The translations under genes were made by a program, and so were the position numbers. The notes under the pieces are model-generated. The model did not search any database and had not been told where the DNA came from. It saw nothing but the letters and a program-made list of their open reading frames with translations. A stretch of DNA of 64,000 bases from Neoechinorhynchus agilis (taxonomy: Eukaryota; Acanthocephala), in NCBI GenBank assembly GCA_051530055.1, contig CM121342.1, forward strand, positions 9,176,001-9,240,000. The letters run 5' to 3'. Shown here piece after piece: positions 1-11,315 of this stretch; positions within the stretch are counted from its first letter, which is position 1, and each line of letters starts with the position of its first letter.

Positions 1-2560
1 AGCAACATGATCAAAGCTGATATGTTGGAAACCCCATTGTTTGACTCGATCCCTCGGAATATTAAGCCTGTTGTGACCAAATCGCGAATGTTTAGTGTTC
101 AAGACCGTTCGTTTATCGATGGTGAAGTAAAAAAGTTACTTTATGCAGGCGTGATAGAACCTAGTCGATCTCCGTGGAGATCACAGATTGTAGCCGTCAA
201 AAACGACTCGAATTCAGGCAAGAAGCGACTAATTATTGATTATTCGCAGACTATCGATAGATTTACTTCGTTAGATGCTTACCCATTGCCTAACCTTCAC
301 CAGCTTATTAATACCATCGCTCAATACCGCGCATTTTCGACCTTCGACTTAAAAAGTGCATATCATCAAATCGGCATACCTGCTTCCAAAAGACGGTACA
401 CCGCTTTCGAAGAGAATGGTAATCTTTACCAATTTACGCGTATACCTTTTGGCGTTACAAACGGTGTCGCCGCATTTCAAAGGGCGATGGATAATATGAT
501 TAAGGAAAAGAATTTGGAGTGTACGATTTCATATCTAGATGATGTTACTGTAGCAGGTAAATCGCAGGAGGAACACGACTCGAATGTAAAGCTCTTTATG
601 GAAGCTGTCGAGAAACGGAAGTTGAATTTAAATCATTCCAAAACTATATCGTCGGTCCGATCTATCAATCTAATGGGTTACAACATCTGCAATGGAAAGA
701 TTCGGCCCGATCCGGAAAAACTACGCCCCTTATTTGAAATGCCTATTCCTTGTGATTCAAAAAGTCTAGCTCGAGTGCTCGGAATGTTGGCCTATTACTC
801 AAAGTGGATCCAGGACTTTTCGTCGAAAGCTCAAATACTCCATAAATGTAGTAAATTTCCGATGGAAACCGATGAGATCAGAGTTCTCAAAGAATTGAAG
901 GAAGAGTTGGGAAACGCATCCTTGGGTGCTATCGACGTGGATAGCCCATTCACCGTCGAATGCTACGCGTCTGATGTTGCTGTTTCGGCCACACTGAACC
1001 AAAACGGAATACCTGTGGCCTTCATGTCCAGGACGCTCAACAAGTGCGGGATGCGATATCCTGCCGTCGAAAAGGAGCCGATGGCAATCGTCGAAGCTGC
1101 CAGAAAGTGGCGACCTCTACTGAATGGGAGACGTTTTCAGCTTATTACTGACCAACGATCGGTAGCTTTTATGATGGACGGTCGCTGACGAACCAAAATT
1201 AAGAACGACAAGATTCTAGGCTGGAGAATTGAGCTCTCTGACCTCTGCTATGAAATTCCTTATCGCCCTGGCAAAGATAATATCGCTGCGGATGCGTTAT
1301 CGAGGGCCAATGCAATCGACCTGACTGACTTAGAAGAGGTTCACAAGCAGCTCTGCCACCCTGGAGTCAGTAGGTTACTTCATTTTGTCAGATCGAAGAA
1401 CTTACCATTCTCTACATCCGAGGTCAGGTCGATATGCTCGAAATGCAGAACGTGCGCTTTTGTCAAACCGCAGTTTTACAGACCCTCCGTGGACTCCCAA
1501 CTGATACAGGCATTAAAGCCGATGTATAGGGTATCGATTGACTTTAAAGGCCCACTTCCGTCCCGTTCTTCCAACAAGTACTTATTTACGGCAATCGGTG
1601 AATACCCTAGGTTCCCGTTTGCCATTCCCTGTGAAAATATCAATAGTCAGACGGTAATTCGATGCCTTACTTCAATCTTTTCACTGTGTGGTACTTCTGG
1701 ATATGTCCATAGCGATCGAGGAGCGCCTTTCCTGAGCAGCGAAGTAAGTCAGTTCTTGAGGGCGAACGGAATAGCAAGCAGCCGCACTACTCCGTATCAC
1801 CGTACAGGCAACGCTCAGATAGAGCGATTCAATGGCACGATTTGGAGATCTGTGAGCTTAACTATTTATTCACGCGGTTTGCGCATATCGGATTGGGAGG
1901 AGGTATTACCTCAAGCCTTGCACGCCGCTCGGTCTCTAATCGTACGAACAACCAACTTTACTCTCCACGACCGATTTTTCAGCTTTGCGAGGCGATCGTC
2001 TTATGGCTCGTCACTTCCGTCCTGGTTATTGTCTCCAGGTCGAGTATTATTACGCAATTTCGTGAAGTTGAATTAATAGAAGCGAATTCAACACATACAA
2101 GAATACGATATGAAGATGGTACGGAAAGTTAAGTTTCGACCAAGGACCTTGCCAAATTTCCAGCACTCGATAGCACTAACGATAATTTCATCGAGTGCCC
2201 AGACGAAAACAGTCGAATACCGGGTTCCGGTGATCCAAACGATTGCGAAACGAAGGTCCCACTAGAAGACAAAAAAACTGTACCACTGATTGCCGTACTG
2301 AGATATTCCCGAGTCAAGCTTCTACGAGTGCCCCGGAACTCCGCAGATCTATACGAATACGACGAAGACCAGAACGATATCGGTGAAAACTATAAGAGAG
2401 CGAGAATGACGTAATAATTATACGCGACTAATTCTTCGTCGCCATAATTCAGCCGCTTACTAATCCGCACGCACGTACGCATTCACGCATACCGTTATTT
2501 TTCAAGTTGAATAAAACTGTTTGTGTCCACCACACCGTCAAAGTTGTCTTTTCTGTTACT
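1..2560 (+). mobile_element. Ty3/gypsy-type LTR retrotransposon fragment, copy 1
   Basis: This is the pol region of a gypsy-type LTR element, entered part-way by the window edge. A long open stretch at 7-1188 has reverse-transcriptase motifs (FDLKSAYHQI, the YLDD catalytic box, PFGV) followed by an RNase H-like part. An integrase-like part covers about 1320-2080 (HSDRGAPF and the YHRTGNAQIERFNG region). AT-rich sequence with an AATAAA near 2508 may be what is left of the 3' LTR. The element is a broken fossil with several breaks. A near-identical shorter copy lies at 42230-43480, so the duplication is recent. Family level (Ty3/gypsy) is confident; the clade is not resolved. Confidence 0.85.
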
Positions 2561-3408
2561 TTGAAATTGTTCCTTAACCTCTACGGTGCGATGCCAGTGA
2601 ATAAGGGTACGGTGCTGTGCTCCTGCAACAGTACGAAAACGAGTGGAAACCATTGGCATACGCATCAAGAACCTTATCAAGAGCTGAACAGAATTATGCA
2701 ACGATTGACAAGGAAGCAGCTGCGATTTTATTTGATGTGAAGAAATTTCACCATATCATATTTAGAAAGAGATTCCTTTTAAGGACCGATCATAAACCTC
2801 TGATTCACATTTTTGGCACGGGAAGAGAACTGAGCAGGATATTAAGCAATCCGCTACGAAGATGGGCCATTGCCATGATGCAATACGACTATGAGATCGA
2901 GTTCTTCAGGGGAAACGAAAATGTGATTGTCGAGAATGCCGGAACCGCTAGATGGAACGCGAGCCAATAATGTTACGTTTGGTGTATAGAGTTGACGGCT
3001 ACGATGCGAATCATAAAATAACGGATACTATCGATTGGGACCGGAAAATAGAGAATTTCGAGATGGATCCTTCCTCCCGTACCACACCGAGCGAATGGGC
3101 AACGTAATTCCGCTCAAGAATTCGTACGTTATGAGCTTAAGAAACACAATAAAAGCAGCGCGACTTTCAAATTCAACAACAGCGATAAACAGTCCGCACA
3201 TCACGCGCGTTTAATAAGCAAACAACAGCATCGCGACTTATCCAACAACTGCGATAAAGAGTTCGCACGTTACGCTCGCAAACACTGACGACGAAGTGCC
3301 GTAATGCCAGCTATAAAGATATATCGGCTGAAGTGAAACGGTTTGACGAAACGGGCAACGAATATACTTTAAAGCGTATTAAATGAAGCAACTCTGCTAA
3401 GGAATCAA
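2561..3408 (+). mobile_element. Second gypsy-like fragment (RNase H) with non-coding tail
   Basis: At 2617-2970 the sequence encodes an RNase H-like segment typical of gypsy elements (PLAYASRTLSRAEQNYATIDKE, then LLRTDHKPL). It follows the integrase of the previous element, so it belongs to a different gypsy-type element joined to it. The non-coding tail to 3408 has no recognisable gene. The same junction and tail recur at 43520-44366, so the composite existed before it was duplicated. It is a broken fossil. Confidence 0.7.
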
Positions 3409-3892
3409 CCCACGAACGCTTCCGGAATAAAGTGTTAGCAGACACGAGGTCATGTCGCTCCAGCGCCTCGACCAAGTACCGGCTGTTCCGATTCTCGCCT
3501 TTCAACACATATAGCGATCTTTCGGAATGCAGTAAAATCGCATTGGAGTCACCGGCTATTAGGAGGGTGTCTCTTTTCGGTACATCATCTAATGCTCCGG
3601 CTAGATTTCGATAAAATCCTTCAACCGCCTCTTCATCCGACGAGGAGGTCGGTGAATGTACGACAAAAGCACTGAGATTTTTCAAGCGAAGCTTTATGCT
3701 GACACGAAGAGCAAAAAATTTTAAGCAAAATAGGAAGGACGGCAGAAAGATAAAAGTGAGCAAGGTGTTTAGGGGATACGCCGATACGCCGGAGGAGTTC
3801 GAGCAGGTAAAGACGAGGGTCGAATTTCCACCCTCCGCAATGTAACTGCTAGGCGCTAATTTAAAAGGTTCTGCGCCTATATCCGAGGACAT
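3409..3892 (-). mobile_element. LINE endonuclease fragment (RTE-like), truncated
   Basis: The minus strand reads as the middle of an apurinic-type (EEP) endonuclease from a non-LTR retrotransposon: FVVHSPTSSSDEEAVEGFY, then DTLLIAGDSNA and HDLVSANTLFRKR. The family normally has GDFNA where this has GDSNA, so a core catalytic-loop residue is changed. The fragment abuts the gypsy composite at 3408/3409 and lacks both the start of the endonuclease and the reverse transcriptase. RTE or a CR1/L2 relative is the likely clade, by inference from motif spacing. Confidence 0.6.
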
Positions 3893-4318
3893 TGCGTACG
3901 CCAGTAATGTACAAAATTATCAAAACGCATAAGAAATGGACTGCCGCCGTTCCTAATAATAACCGAAAGGGTCTCAAGTTCGGTTGAGTCCTCGAGCTTT
4001 GGTGTTTCCTTTTTAGAGCATTTTAATGTGTAGAAATCGTTAAACTCGTGCCCTTCCGCAATTATTGTGTAGGGGCAACTGGATCATTGTTGAGGTGCAA
4101 GACGATCATCTCTACGGTGAGCGGCTCTGGGTATCGGGTCCTAAAGCTGTTAGCTATGACCCTAAGCCAACTCCTAAAAACGACAAGGACATACAAAATG
4201 CAGAGGGACTGATTTAATACTTGCATTTCCGGAGAGAGAATTTCAATAACTGCCGACTAATGCCTTTTTATTTTGACACCTTGATGACAACCGAAAAGAT
4301 ATACCGAGGAAACAATAT

Positions 4319-5728
4319 CTCATGCAATATAACCAATCGATATGGAAAGGTACAATAGTCACAAACGTTTGAAGTTATTTTGTGTGATAAGTGCGCAATG
4401 GCACACAACAAATCCCTTCAGGCGCTTGATTCGACGTTGAAGGACCAAAGTTCATACAAAACGTCCTTTTGCCGATTGTTCGATTCGCCCGGTCGTTAAC
4501 TCGATAAAAAAATTTAATTTTAAGCACTAAAATGAAACAAGTAAACATTCCGGGAATTAATTTTTTCGCATCGCTCAAAATGATCATTTCTATAGTATGA
4601 GTCTCAATCTTCTGCATCAAGAGAAGGACCCTCCAAATTCACAAACATTATTCAGGGTCCGAGATTTTAAATGTCTGAAACACGAATTAAAAGACGTTCT
4701 TAGTGCAAAATCGGAATGCAGAGCAGGTGGTGAAGAACGATGAGAAATCCACCGCAAGAGGTTTTGAGAACTTTGCTTACCGGTTGTCATGGAGACAGAC
4801 ATTTTCGTTCGGACCACAATGCTATGATGATCGGTGTTTTTATTCAATTGAAGAAGCAACGAAAGAGGTAAAATAAAAGATGGATCAATGAGATTTTGTA
4901 AATCACGTACAAAAATGCCCTTTGGTTGGAATGCCATAAAAGCGATGGATAAGATCAAATCAATAAAATGGTGAACAGAATGAGAAGGAATATATTAATT
5001 GCTTCTTTTATTTTTGAGTTTGACTGTTTTCACATAAAGTTCTAGCGATTCTCGCTGCTTTGAACGGCACGAAAAAATGTTGTCCGTCGAGTCTTGCGAA
5101 ATCAGGCCACCATTTACACGTAAACAACCTTTTCTGCATTTTATCTTTTATTCTTAAACGCCCTCTGAGCTACCAAAAGCAGCATCGATCGTCATCGGGC
5201 TTCGACCTTCAGTCGATACTTACTGTCAGCAGAGGAAAATACAAGAAAGCTTTGTATCCACCGAAAGGGTTCCCTTCTTTTTAACATCTCATTCCTTCCC
5301 TGCATAAAAACCTCCTCATCTGAAACGTCGATGTCGCTTCTACGTCTCTCTTTCGATGAAAGCGATTCTGAAATCTGTTTGAAGATTGAACTGTCCATAT
5401 TGTTTGTTTTATGGCGACGAAATTAAAATTACTTTCAATTTGATGTAGAAACAATTTACAGCATTGATAAAGGAAAAAAGATTGTGCCGATATATCGGAT
5501 TTTAAAATAAATTCATTTTAATTTCTTTTCCATTAAACAAATATTCTTAAAATCTAAGAAATCCGCCAGTAGAATTGCCGGATAATCTTCTTAATTGTGA
5601 ATATTTGCATAAACAACATTTTTGTTTGCTGGTTTCAGATCTTTGATCGAAAACTTCCAATATCTTATTTATTAATTAAGAATAGGTCAAAACATTTTAC
5701 TTGATGTCCGACCCTTCCACGACCGTTT
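4319..5728. repeat. Duplicated 1.4 kb unit, copy A
   Basis: This stretch recurs at 46993-48587 in the same orientation with only scattered differences. No domain is recognisable in the short open frames. The ones conserved between the copies (for example about 113 codons on the minus strand at 4617-4958) are conserved only because the DNA is duplicated. The 3' part holds a small Penelope-like hairpin module (5382-5545). The stretch between the RTE-like fragment and this unit (3893-4318) contains no recognised gene, only a short piece around 4128-4160 that is also found near 44570. Confidence 0.75.
5382..5545 (+). repeat. Small hairpin module resembling Penelope-like terminal sequence
   Basis: Opposed copies of a GAAATTAAAAT / ATTTTAATTTC pair flank a core reading CATTGATAAAGG followed by a GATATATCGG stem. 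The same layout bounds the Penelope-like element at 12440-14375 (near 12490-12580 and 14288-14370). The ribozyme-like core here is decayed compared with the copies near 13.3, 21.9 and 39.1 kb. It also occurs in the duplicate unit near 48275-48400. Confidence 0.5.
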
Positions 5729-5784
5729 GGCCTTGAATTAACAAAATCAAAAACTTGCTGAGTTTGACATTTCGTAGTTGCGTC

Positions 5785-5960
5785 GAGGTGGTCAAGTGGG
5801 CCAATGCCCTTGATCGCAGTTAGGGTTCAACTGGTTCGAATCCGTTACCGCCAATGATGCACAACCAAAGGAAACGAAATATCGCTGAAGAGAGGAAACT
5901 CACGGATGAGTCCCGCCCCTTGGAGGTATCTGAGAATCCGGGGCAATGTTCAAACTCCTT
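5785..5960 (+). repeat. tRNA-related SINE, copy 1
   Basis: The head has an A-box-like TGGTCAAGTGG at 5789-5799 and a perfect B-box GGTTCGAATCC at 5833-5843, but no acceptor stem that folds as a real tRNA. The following body (GCACAACCAAAGG, GAAATATCGC, GGATGAGTCCCGCC, GAGGTATCTGAG) is shared with the minus-strand copy at 10700-10893. This is the arrangement of a tRNA-derived SINE transcribed by RNA polymerase III. No clear poly-A tail or target duplication was found. Confidence 0.65.
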
Positions 5961-6172
5961 ACCGTACACATCAGAGTCTAAGTATTTCAATCACTTCTCT
6001 GATGCAGGAGGTCGGCGGGCCGTGTGCCCAATGAAAATTATCAGCAGCGGAAAAAAGGCCACACATAGACACTTAATAAAAATTATTTGTATGAAACGTC
6101 TTTCTTACAATGCATAAATTGTTCGTGTACCAATTGTTTTTGGTTGACCACTATAAAAAAGATACGATATGC

Positions 6173-7991
6173 AGAGAAGGGTGCGCCAGAATTCATATTT
6201 ATGGGCCCAAGAAAGCTAGATTTGATGATGGTTTCTTTTAGGGGTTTCTTGGCCAAGGAAGAGCATTGGGCCAAGAATTGTTTAGCAGCTTGACATGATC
6301 TGGCGAAAGCAGGGTGAGGAAAAATGCAATTGGTGCATTTGACTTTTTTGGGGTCCGGACATTTATCCTTGCAGTGGTCTCCAGCGTAGAAAATACACCT
6401 ATGAGTGATTTTTCATCCATGAGCCTGATGACCCCAGTGGGAGCAGTTCTGGCAAATAGTGAGATTGAAATCGTAGATCGAATCCCTATAATTGGTGAAG
6501 GATACCAAATGCGAGAACACATTTTTTTTGGAACCACATAAGCAATCAGCTACATCAATTGGGGCGGGGGGAGCTACTGTTTTTGCGGAATAGGTATTTT
6601 ATGAGTTTGATTTTGAGATCGCTCTCAACAATTTTTTGTTCTTCAATCGGGAGATCAAGAGGAGGACCTTTCTGGAAAGATCATCATGTTTTATTTTCAT
6701 ATCTGTAACCATATCTGAGAATATGGATTTTCCCTTGTTGTCGACAAAGGCAAAGAGAAAGCTGAACTTGTTGTCGAAAATTCTTTTGAAACTATAAGTG
6801 GGAAGGTTACTTTGGTGTGATGAGAGAGTATGTTTGTTGTATTTTTCCAAAATATTGTATTTGGAGTGGAAGCCCATATTTTCTTTGTGAATGCGAAGGA
6901 TATAATCCTCCTTTTTGAGGGGAAGTTTGGTTATGGGAACTTGGATGGACGAATCAGAGGGAAGGAGAGGGCAGGGAGTGAAGACACAAATACCTCATCA
7001 GTCCGAAAACCTCCGCCTTCATCTCGAAGTGGAGGATGATCAACGGCGTCCATCCGAGAGTCCGACAAGACTGAGCGATCACTTAGATCTTTAAAAACTA
7101 GCTGAGCGCAATCAATTCCTCGATCTTTAGACTCGTTTGTCGGTGCGCAGTTTTTAACCAAAAAAATTGCGCGACGACATATTTTTCCCCTCATTTGCAG
7201 TTTATGATTCGCGTCTTTAAATTTTTTCGATGGCGCTTTATATTGAAATTACGATATGAACCGAAATTATGGTTTTCAATCGCATTGTAGAAACAAAAGC
7301 TCTGTATCAATTTATTTAAAAAGAAATAGCGAATTTATAGAATTCGCGGGAATTTTACTGTTGCCATTGGTCCTCGTCTTCACCTGAGGTATTGTCTTCT
7401 TGTAGCTCATTGAAATGACTTCTAATTCGTTGATAAAATTCTCCAAGAGCTCCTGGAATGTATTCATCATCAGGGGCCCCACTTATAACTGCAGAAATGA
7501 TTTCATCGATAACAGCTATGTGATTAGCTACTTCCATTTGTTCTGTTGTATTGTCCGGTTCATTATCCTCGTTAAAAGTGAAATCCTCCTCATCAGAAGA
7601 TTCGCTGGGCCATTCATTGTTTGGTTGCTTTGGAATTGCTCTATCGCGCATCGTAGAATTGTTGAAAATGGGTTTTTTTGTTTTGTTGGCTGCTGTTGAA
7701 AGATTGAAAGTTGTATACTTCGTGATTAGTTTTATATACACACGAAATAGAGGGCCCACTGATTCTTGATATATAAATTATCTACAGATCATTGAAAGAT
7801 CGGCGGTCATTTGACCTGTTGTTTTTATTTTTAATTTCATATCCTGTTTTCTCAGGGGAACCAATCAGCGTGCACCGTTTGATGATATGTACGGGAACGG
7901 AGATTAAATTTGCTTCTTTATCAAATCATTAGCGCTTGTGACCGTAATCATGGCTGAAATTTAGAATTACAGGAGGAATAATTCATTGACA
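6173..7991 (-). mobile_element. LINE copy A (5' region, short first ORF, ORF1), reversed
   Basis: This is an inverted copy of the LINE at 18.9-23.1 kb. Reading from 7991 down, it has the 5' non-coding region with a TATA-like box, the acidic first ORF (7355-7651), then the ORF1 region down to 6173, including the zinc-knuckle part. It matches copy B (19028-20868) closely throughout and shares the same breaks in the ORF1 reading frame. The 3' half (endonuclease onward) is absent. The flanking stretch 5961-6172 has no recognisable gene. Confidence 0.75.
7355..7651 (-). CDS. Short acidic LINE ORF ('ORF0'), copy A
   Basis: This open frame encodes 98 residues from the ATG at 7651. The product is acidic: SSDEEDFTFNEDNEPDN in the first third and SGEDEDQWQQ at the end, with a hydrophobic helical middle (IAVIDEIISAVIS). 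I do not recognise it. It is identical in sequence to the ORF at 19385-19681 and similar to the interrupted copy at 33554-33850, so it belongs to the LINE family and precedes ORF1. A longer frame upstream overlaps the TATA-like box, so the internal ATG is the better start. Function is unknown. A nucleic-acid-mimic or chaperone-like acidic accessory protein would be a guess only. Confidence 0.55.
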   Translation of the reverse strand: MRDRAIPKQPNNEWPSESSDEEDFTFNEDNEPDNTTEQMEVANHIAVIDEIISAVISGAPDDEYIPGALGEFYQRIRSHFNELQEDNTSGEDEDQWQQ

Positions 7992-8099
7992 CTCAAATCA
8001 GTCGCTTGTTGGGCGCGTTTCTTCGAAGCTCGCAGGTGTAGATGTCAGAGGAGCAGTTCTTTTTTTATCATCAATGGACAGTCTCGCCAAAGATAACGA

Positions 8100-9900
8100 A
8101 GAAACTTTACGAACTCTTCGTTTCTAACATCCCAGTGGCGGCGGTCGGCAATTTTTCGTTAAATCCTCCTAGTTCGATACGGTCCCTTATGTTTTATCAT
8201 CGAAATCAGAATTGAAGATGGCAGTCTCTTCTTGTGCTAGCAGATCAGCTCACGAGCTTGACGGTTTGGGGCCCCAACACCCAAAGGATATGACTTCCCT
8301 TTCGGTAGGTGATGCTGCCCAGTCGCTTGAAGATGCATTGGCACTCCTAGTCTACCAATTTGCAAGGGAAGAGTTGATTCCGAAAGCAATTGAGTTATTT
8401 TTCGGGGCATCTTTGTGTGCCCTCGCGCGAAAAGAAGGTGATATTCGTCCCATTGCAATTGGAACAACTGTGCGCCGCTTAACAGCAAAAAAATAAAAAA
8501 AAGGATCGCGGAAAAAGTAGGGATGCTGCTTCGCGCTACTCAGTTGGGCTGCTGTTCACCTTGTGGCGCAGAGGCGATTGTTTATTCACTGCGCACGTTC
8601 ATCACCGGAAGCTCATAGCCGTGCGTGATCTTGAAATGTGATTTCGAAAATGCATTCAACACAGTTCACCGAGCAGATTTGCTCGAAGTAGTTAGAGATC
8701 ACGCACCAGAAGCATTTCGCTATTTCGTTAATGCCTATGGGATTCCGACACCCTTGTTCTTCAATAACCAGGTTTTGTGCTCAGAAAGAGGAGTTCAATA
8801 ATTGGATCCTTTGGGCCCTAGGCCTTCTCACTCACAGTCAATCTCGTCGCGCACTCTCTCCAGTCCAGCCTTAACGGCTGGTACCTGGACGATGTCACGC
8901 TCGGAGGTAACCTTTCTGTTGTACTGCGCGATTTGGAGACACTCGTGAAGTCGAGGGCGAAAATTGGCATTGAATGCTGCGAAATGCGAGATTTTAGTGA
9001 TGAACGTGGAAGATAAAGCGTCCAGATAAACTATCGTGAAACATTTTCAAAATCTGACTCCCGGGATAGAATTAACCACTCTAGACAGCTTGAGTCATCT
9101 CGGAAGCTGCATTTTTGGTTCTAATGTTGAAGCATAGATTGCCAATGTTCAAGTGCAAATTTCGGTGCTGTGCGAACGAGTTGATGGTTCCTGATTATGA
9201 GCACCCTCTTCACCTTAAAACTGCTGTATAAGCTGCGCACAGCACCTTTTTAGACATAAGGATAAGCTGGCAAAATTAGATTGCCTGGGTCTTCCGGCGG
9301 TTTAGGTATCCGAAAAGCAACCGATATTTCTCTGCCAGCTTATTTTGGATCGGTGAAGCAAGTCGTAAAATAGTTAAATCCGTTCTTGGCGAAAATTACA
9401 CTTTGGATGAAGATTTCGTTGAGGCGCTTAATGTTTGGTATGGAGATTCAGGCATCGAGCAGGTACCCGTCAATCGTTGCAAACAATCAGTTTTGGACAC
9501 CCCTGGTAACGAGAATTCATAACTCTTTAATTTCAGATTCTCGTGACCTGGTGAACCGAAATCCATTGGCGGCAGTCTCCACAAGAGAAACGGGTGCTTT
9601 GCTCAACGCTAACCTAATCGCTTTTGTAGGTACCCCTCTCTTTGACGAGACCGTAAGAGTTCCAGTGCCCCTGAGACTTGGGGTACCGATGTGCACATCC
9701 CATCGCTGCCGTTGCGGAGCGACCGTGGAACCATCGGTACGCCATGGTCTCGTCTGTCGGCAATCTGGCGGAAGGTACTTTCGACACGCCGAAGTGAACG
9801 CAATTCTTAGCCGTGCCCCGAATACTGTGAATGCGCCCAACATCTTAGAGCCGAGCAATCTTTGACGACTCAATGGCCGTCATAAATGCAAAGTAGGGCA
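8100..9900 (+). mobile_element. Decayed LINE with C-terminal R2-type nuclease region
   Basis: Pieces in shifting frames follow the order of the better copy at 15.5-18.2 kb. They are a reverse-transcriptase N-lobe (DGLGPQHPKDM, then LFFGASLCALARKEGDIRPIA, 8250-8470), a region after 8640 with CDFENAFNT, the intact catalytic WYLDDVTLGG near 8876-8908, and a C-terminal zinc/nuclease part at 9510-9865 (CRCGATVEPSVRHGLVCR and ILEPSNL). Multiple stops and frameshifts separate the pieces. The CCHC-like cluster followed by RPD...D in sister copies is what R2-group LINEs use as a restriction-like endonuclease, so I assign it there by inference. It is inactive. Confidence 0.7.
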
Positions 9901-10189
9901 TCGGTTGCAGAAAATCTATTGACGTCCAGAAAGATGCTAGATGGATATTCGGAAAAAGTCAAGACGCAAACTGTTTTTTGCTGATTTACCAGCATGAACT
10001 ATATGAAATCCCGATTGACTGATTTGGATTACGTGATGTATGCAATCCAACATGTCAATAGTGAGTCGAGCCCAGAATAGCACAAGAAATTTGGGATGCT
10101 AAAATAGGCACAAATTCAAAAGGCGTAAGACGGAATGGATACGATTCTCGAGCTTGTTGAAGAATACGATTTAACTACGATTATTCGCA

Positions 10190-10396
10190 GTAGGAAGTTC
10201 GGAGACAAACAATGAAGTGGCAATCACTGTTGAGGATGCGGATCGCAAATTTCGGACCATCTTCCACGAGTGCAATATCTACAAATATACTAGTGAAGGC
10301 TTGTTCAAAACAATGATTGGTTATTTATTGGTAGACAACATAGAAATGATCTTTAAATTGTACAGTCGAACATTTAAGCAACTGTTGCTGACCTAA
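10190..10396 (+). other. Unrecognised open stretch of 68 codons
   Basis: An open frame without an obvious start reads through EDADRKFRTIFHECNIYKYT and SEGLFKTMIGYLL before a stop. It sits just upstream of the kinase relic at 10397-10660, in a different frame. It does not match the kinase N-lobe in any way I can see. It could be a fragment of another host gene or chance. The stretch 9900-10190 before it shows nothing recognisable. Confidence 0.25.
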
Positions 10397-10660
10397 AGTT
10401 GAGTACTTTACAAATGGTCAACAATCGTTACACTACGTTGAAACCAGTTCTTATGTTAGCTTTTTAATTCCTTCAACGGCTAAAATCGCTGCATTAGAAA
10501 TTTCCTGTGCACCGTGACATAAAACCGGAGAATTTCGTTAGTGGATGTCGATTAAATTCGCAACAAATAATCCATTTGATTGATTTCGGTCTTGTTCGTG
10601 AGTATATTGATGTGAATTAGCACTTTCGGCGATCAGAGAAACTTTGTTTTACATCAGAGA
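10397..10660 (+). pseudogene. CK1-family protein kinase relic
   Basis: One frame reads through helix E, the catalytic loop and the DFG motif of a casein-kinase-1/tau-tubulin-kinase-type kinase: LKPVLMLAF, LQRLKSLH, then [10 protein letters not shown] (His-Arg-Asp at 10510-10518) and [13 protein letters not shown] (Asp-Phe-Gly at 10582-10590). Two in-frame stops lie in the helix E region (TAA after MLAF, TAG after KSLH) and another follows the DFG segment. No N-lobe or activation-loop end is present. This is a dead retrocopy or gene remnant, related in family to the kinase pseudogene at 35.35 kb. Confidence 0.7.
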
Positions 10661-10699
10661 AGTGATGCAACCACTTAAACTCGGATGAAACGTTAAGAG

Positions 10700-10893
10700 T
10701 TCGTACATCTCTCCGGATCCTCAGATACCTCCAGGAGGCGGGACTCATCAGTGAGTTTCCTCCCTTCAGCGGTATTTCGTCCCCTTTGGTTGTGCGTCAT
10801 TGGCGATCGTGGATTCGAACCCTTTGACCCTGAAACAGGGATATGGGGCAGGAAATAATCGACTTCTTTTCCGAGGCATCTCAGCGTTTCCAA
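10700..10893 (-). repeat. tRNA-related SINE, copy 2
   Basis: On the minus strand a B-box (GGTTCGAATCC, plus coordinates 10811-10821) is followed by the same body as at 5845-5955: GCACAACCAAAGG, GACGAAATACCGC, CTGATGAGTCCCGCC, GGAGGTATCTGAGGATCCG. The upstream head shares GGAAACGCTG and TGCCTCGGAAAAGAA with the third, rearranged copy near 60.58 kb, so heads differ between copies. Sequence from 10900 to 11240 shows no gene. Confidence 0.65.
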
Positions 10894-11290
10894 TACAGAA
10901 AAGTGGAAGAAATTTAGATAAATATTAAAATCGAAGTTTTATGCATGAATCCTCCAGGTATGTATTCTAGAATTCAATTTCTCAGTACGACTCTTAGCAA
11001 ACGACTTTATTTCTTTATTTTAATATGAATAATTCAGGATCTTCAAATAGAAAAAAGATTTTATTGTGATTGAGGATGAAACTTTAACAACGTCACTGAT
11101 TAAGCTCAAGAAGAGATGAGTGATTGTCAACTGGAAGCATTTTAACACGTTTCGAGACACAACAACCGATTTGGTGATGCGCAATAGCAGTGACGACATT
11201 TTCTTGTGACGTCATTGGTTACTAAAATGAGCTTTCTTCCGGAGATTTTGATTACGTGAACACGGCCGATTGGAAGATGTATTTGCTAAA

Positions 11291-11301
11291 TTCTTTTTTA
11301 G
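11291..11301 (+). promoter_or_regulatory. Probable 3' splice acceptor before the TXNDC9-like start
   Basis: A run of pyrimidines ending in AG at 11300-11301 lies 14 bases before the ATG at 11316. This suggests that a non-coding 5' exon is spliced to the single coding exon. The donor was not identified. Confidence 0.4.
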
Positions 11302-11315
11302 GAAATTGCTGGATA

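Noticed and set aside
4617-4958. 113-codon minus-strand ORF conserved at 47290-47631
   Set aside because: Conserved only because the whole 1.4 kb block is duplicated. There are no domain features.
5785-5850. Functional tRNA gene
   Set aside because: A-box and B-box are good, but no acceptor stem pairs, and the same body follows at another locus, so it is SINE-like.
9517-9873. 118-codon minus-strand ORF overlapping the LINE nuclease region
   Set aside because: Shadow of the plus-strand LINE coding sequence with its CxCG...HGLVCR motif.
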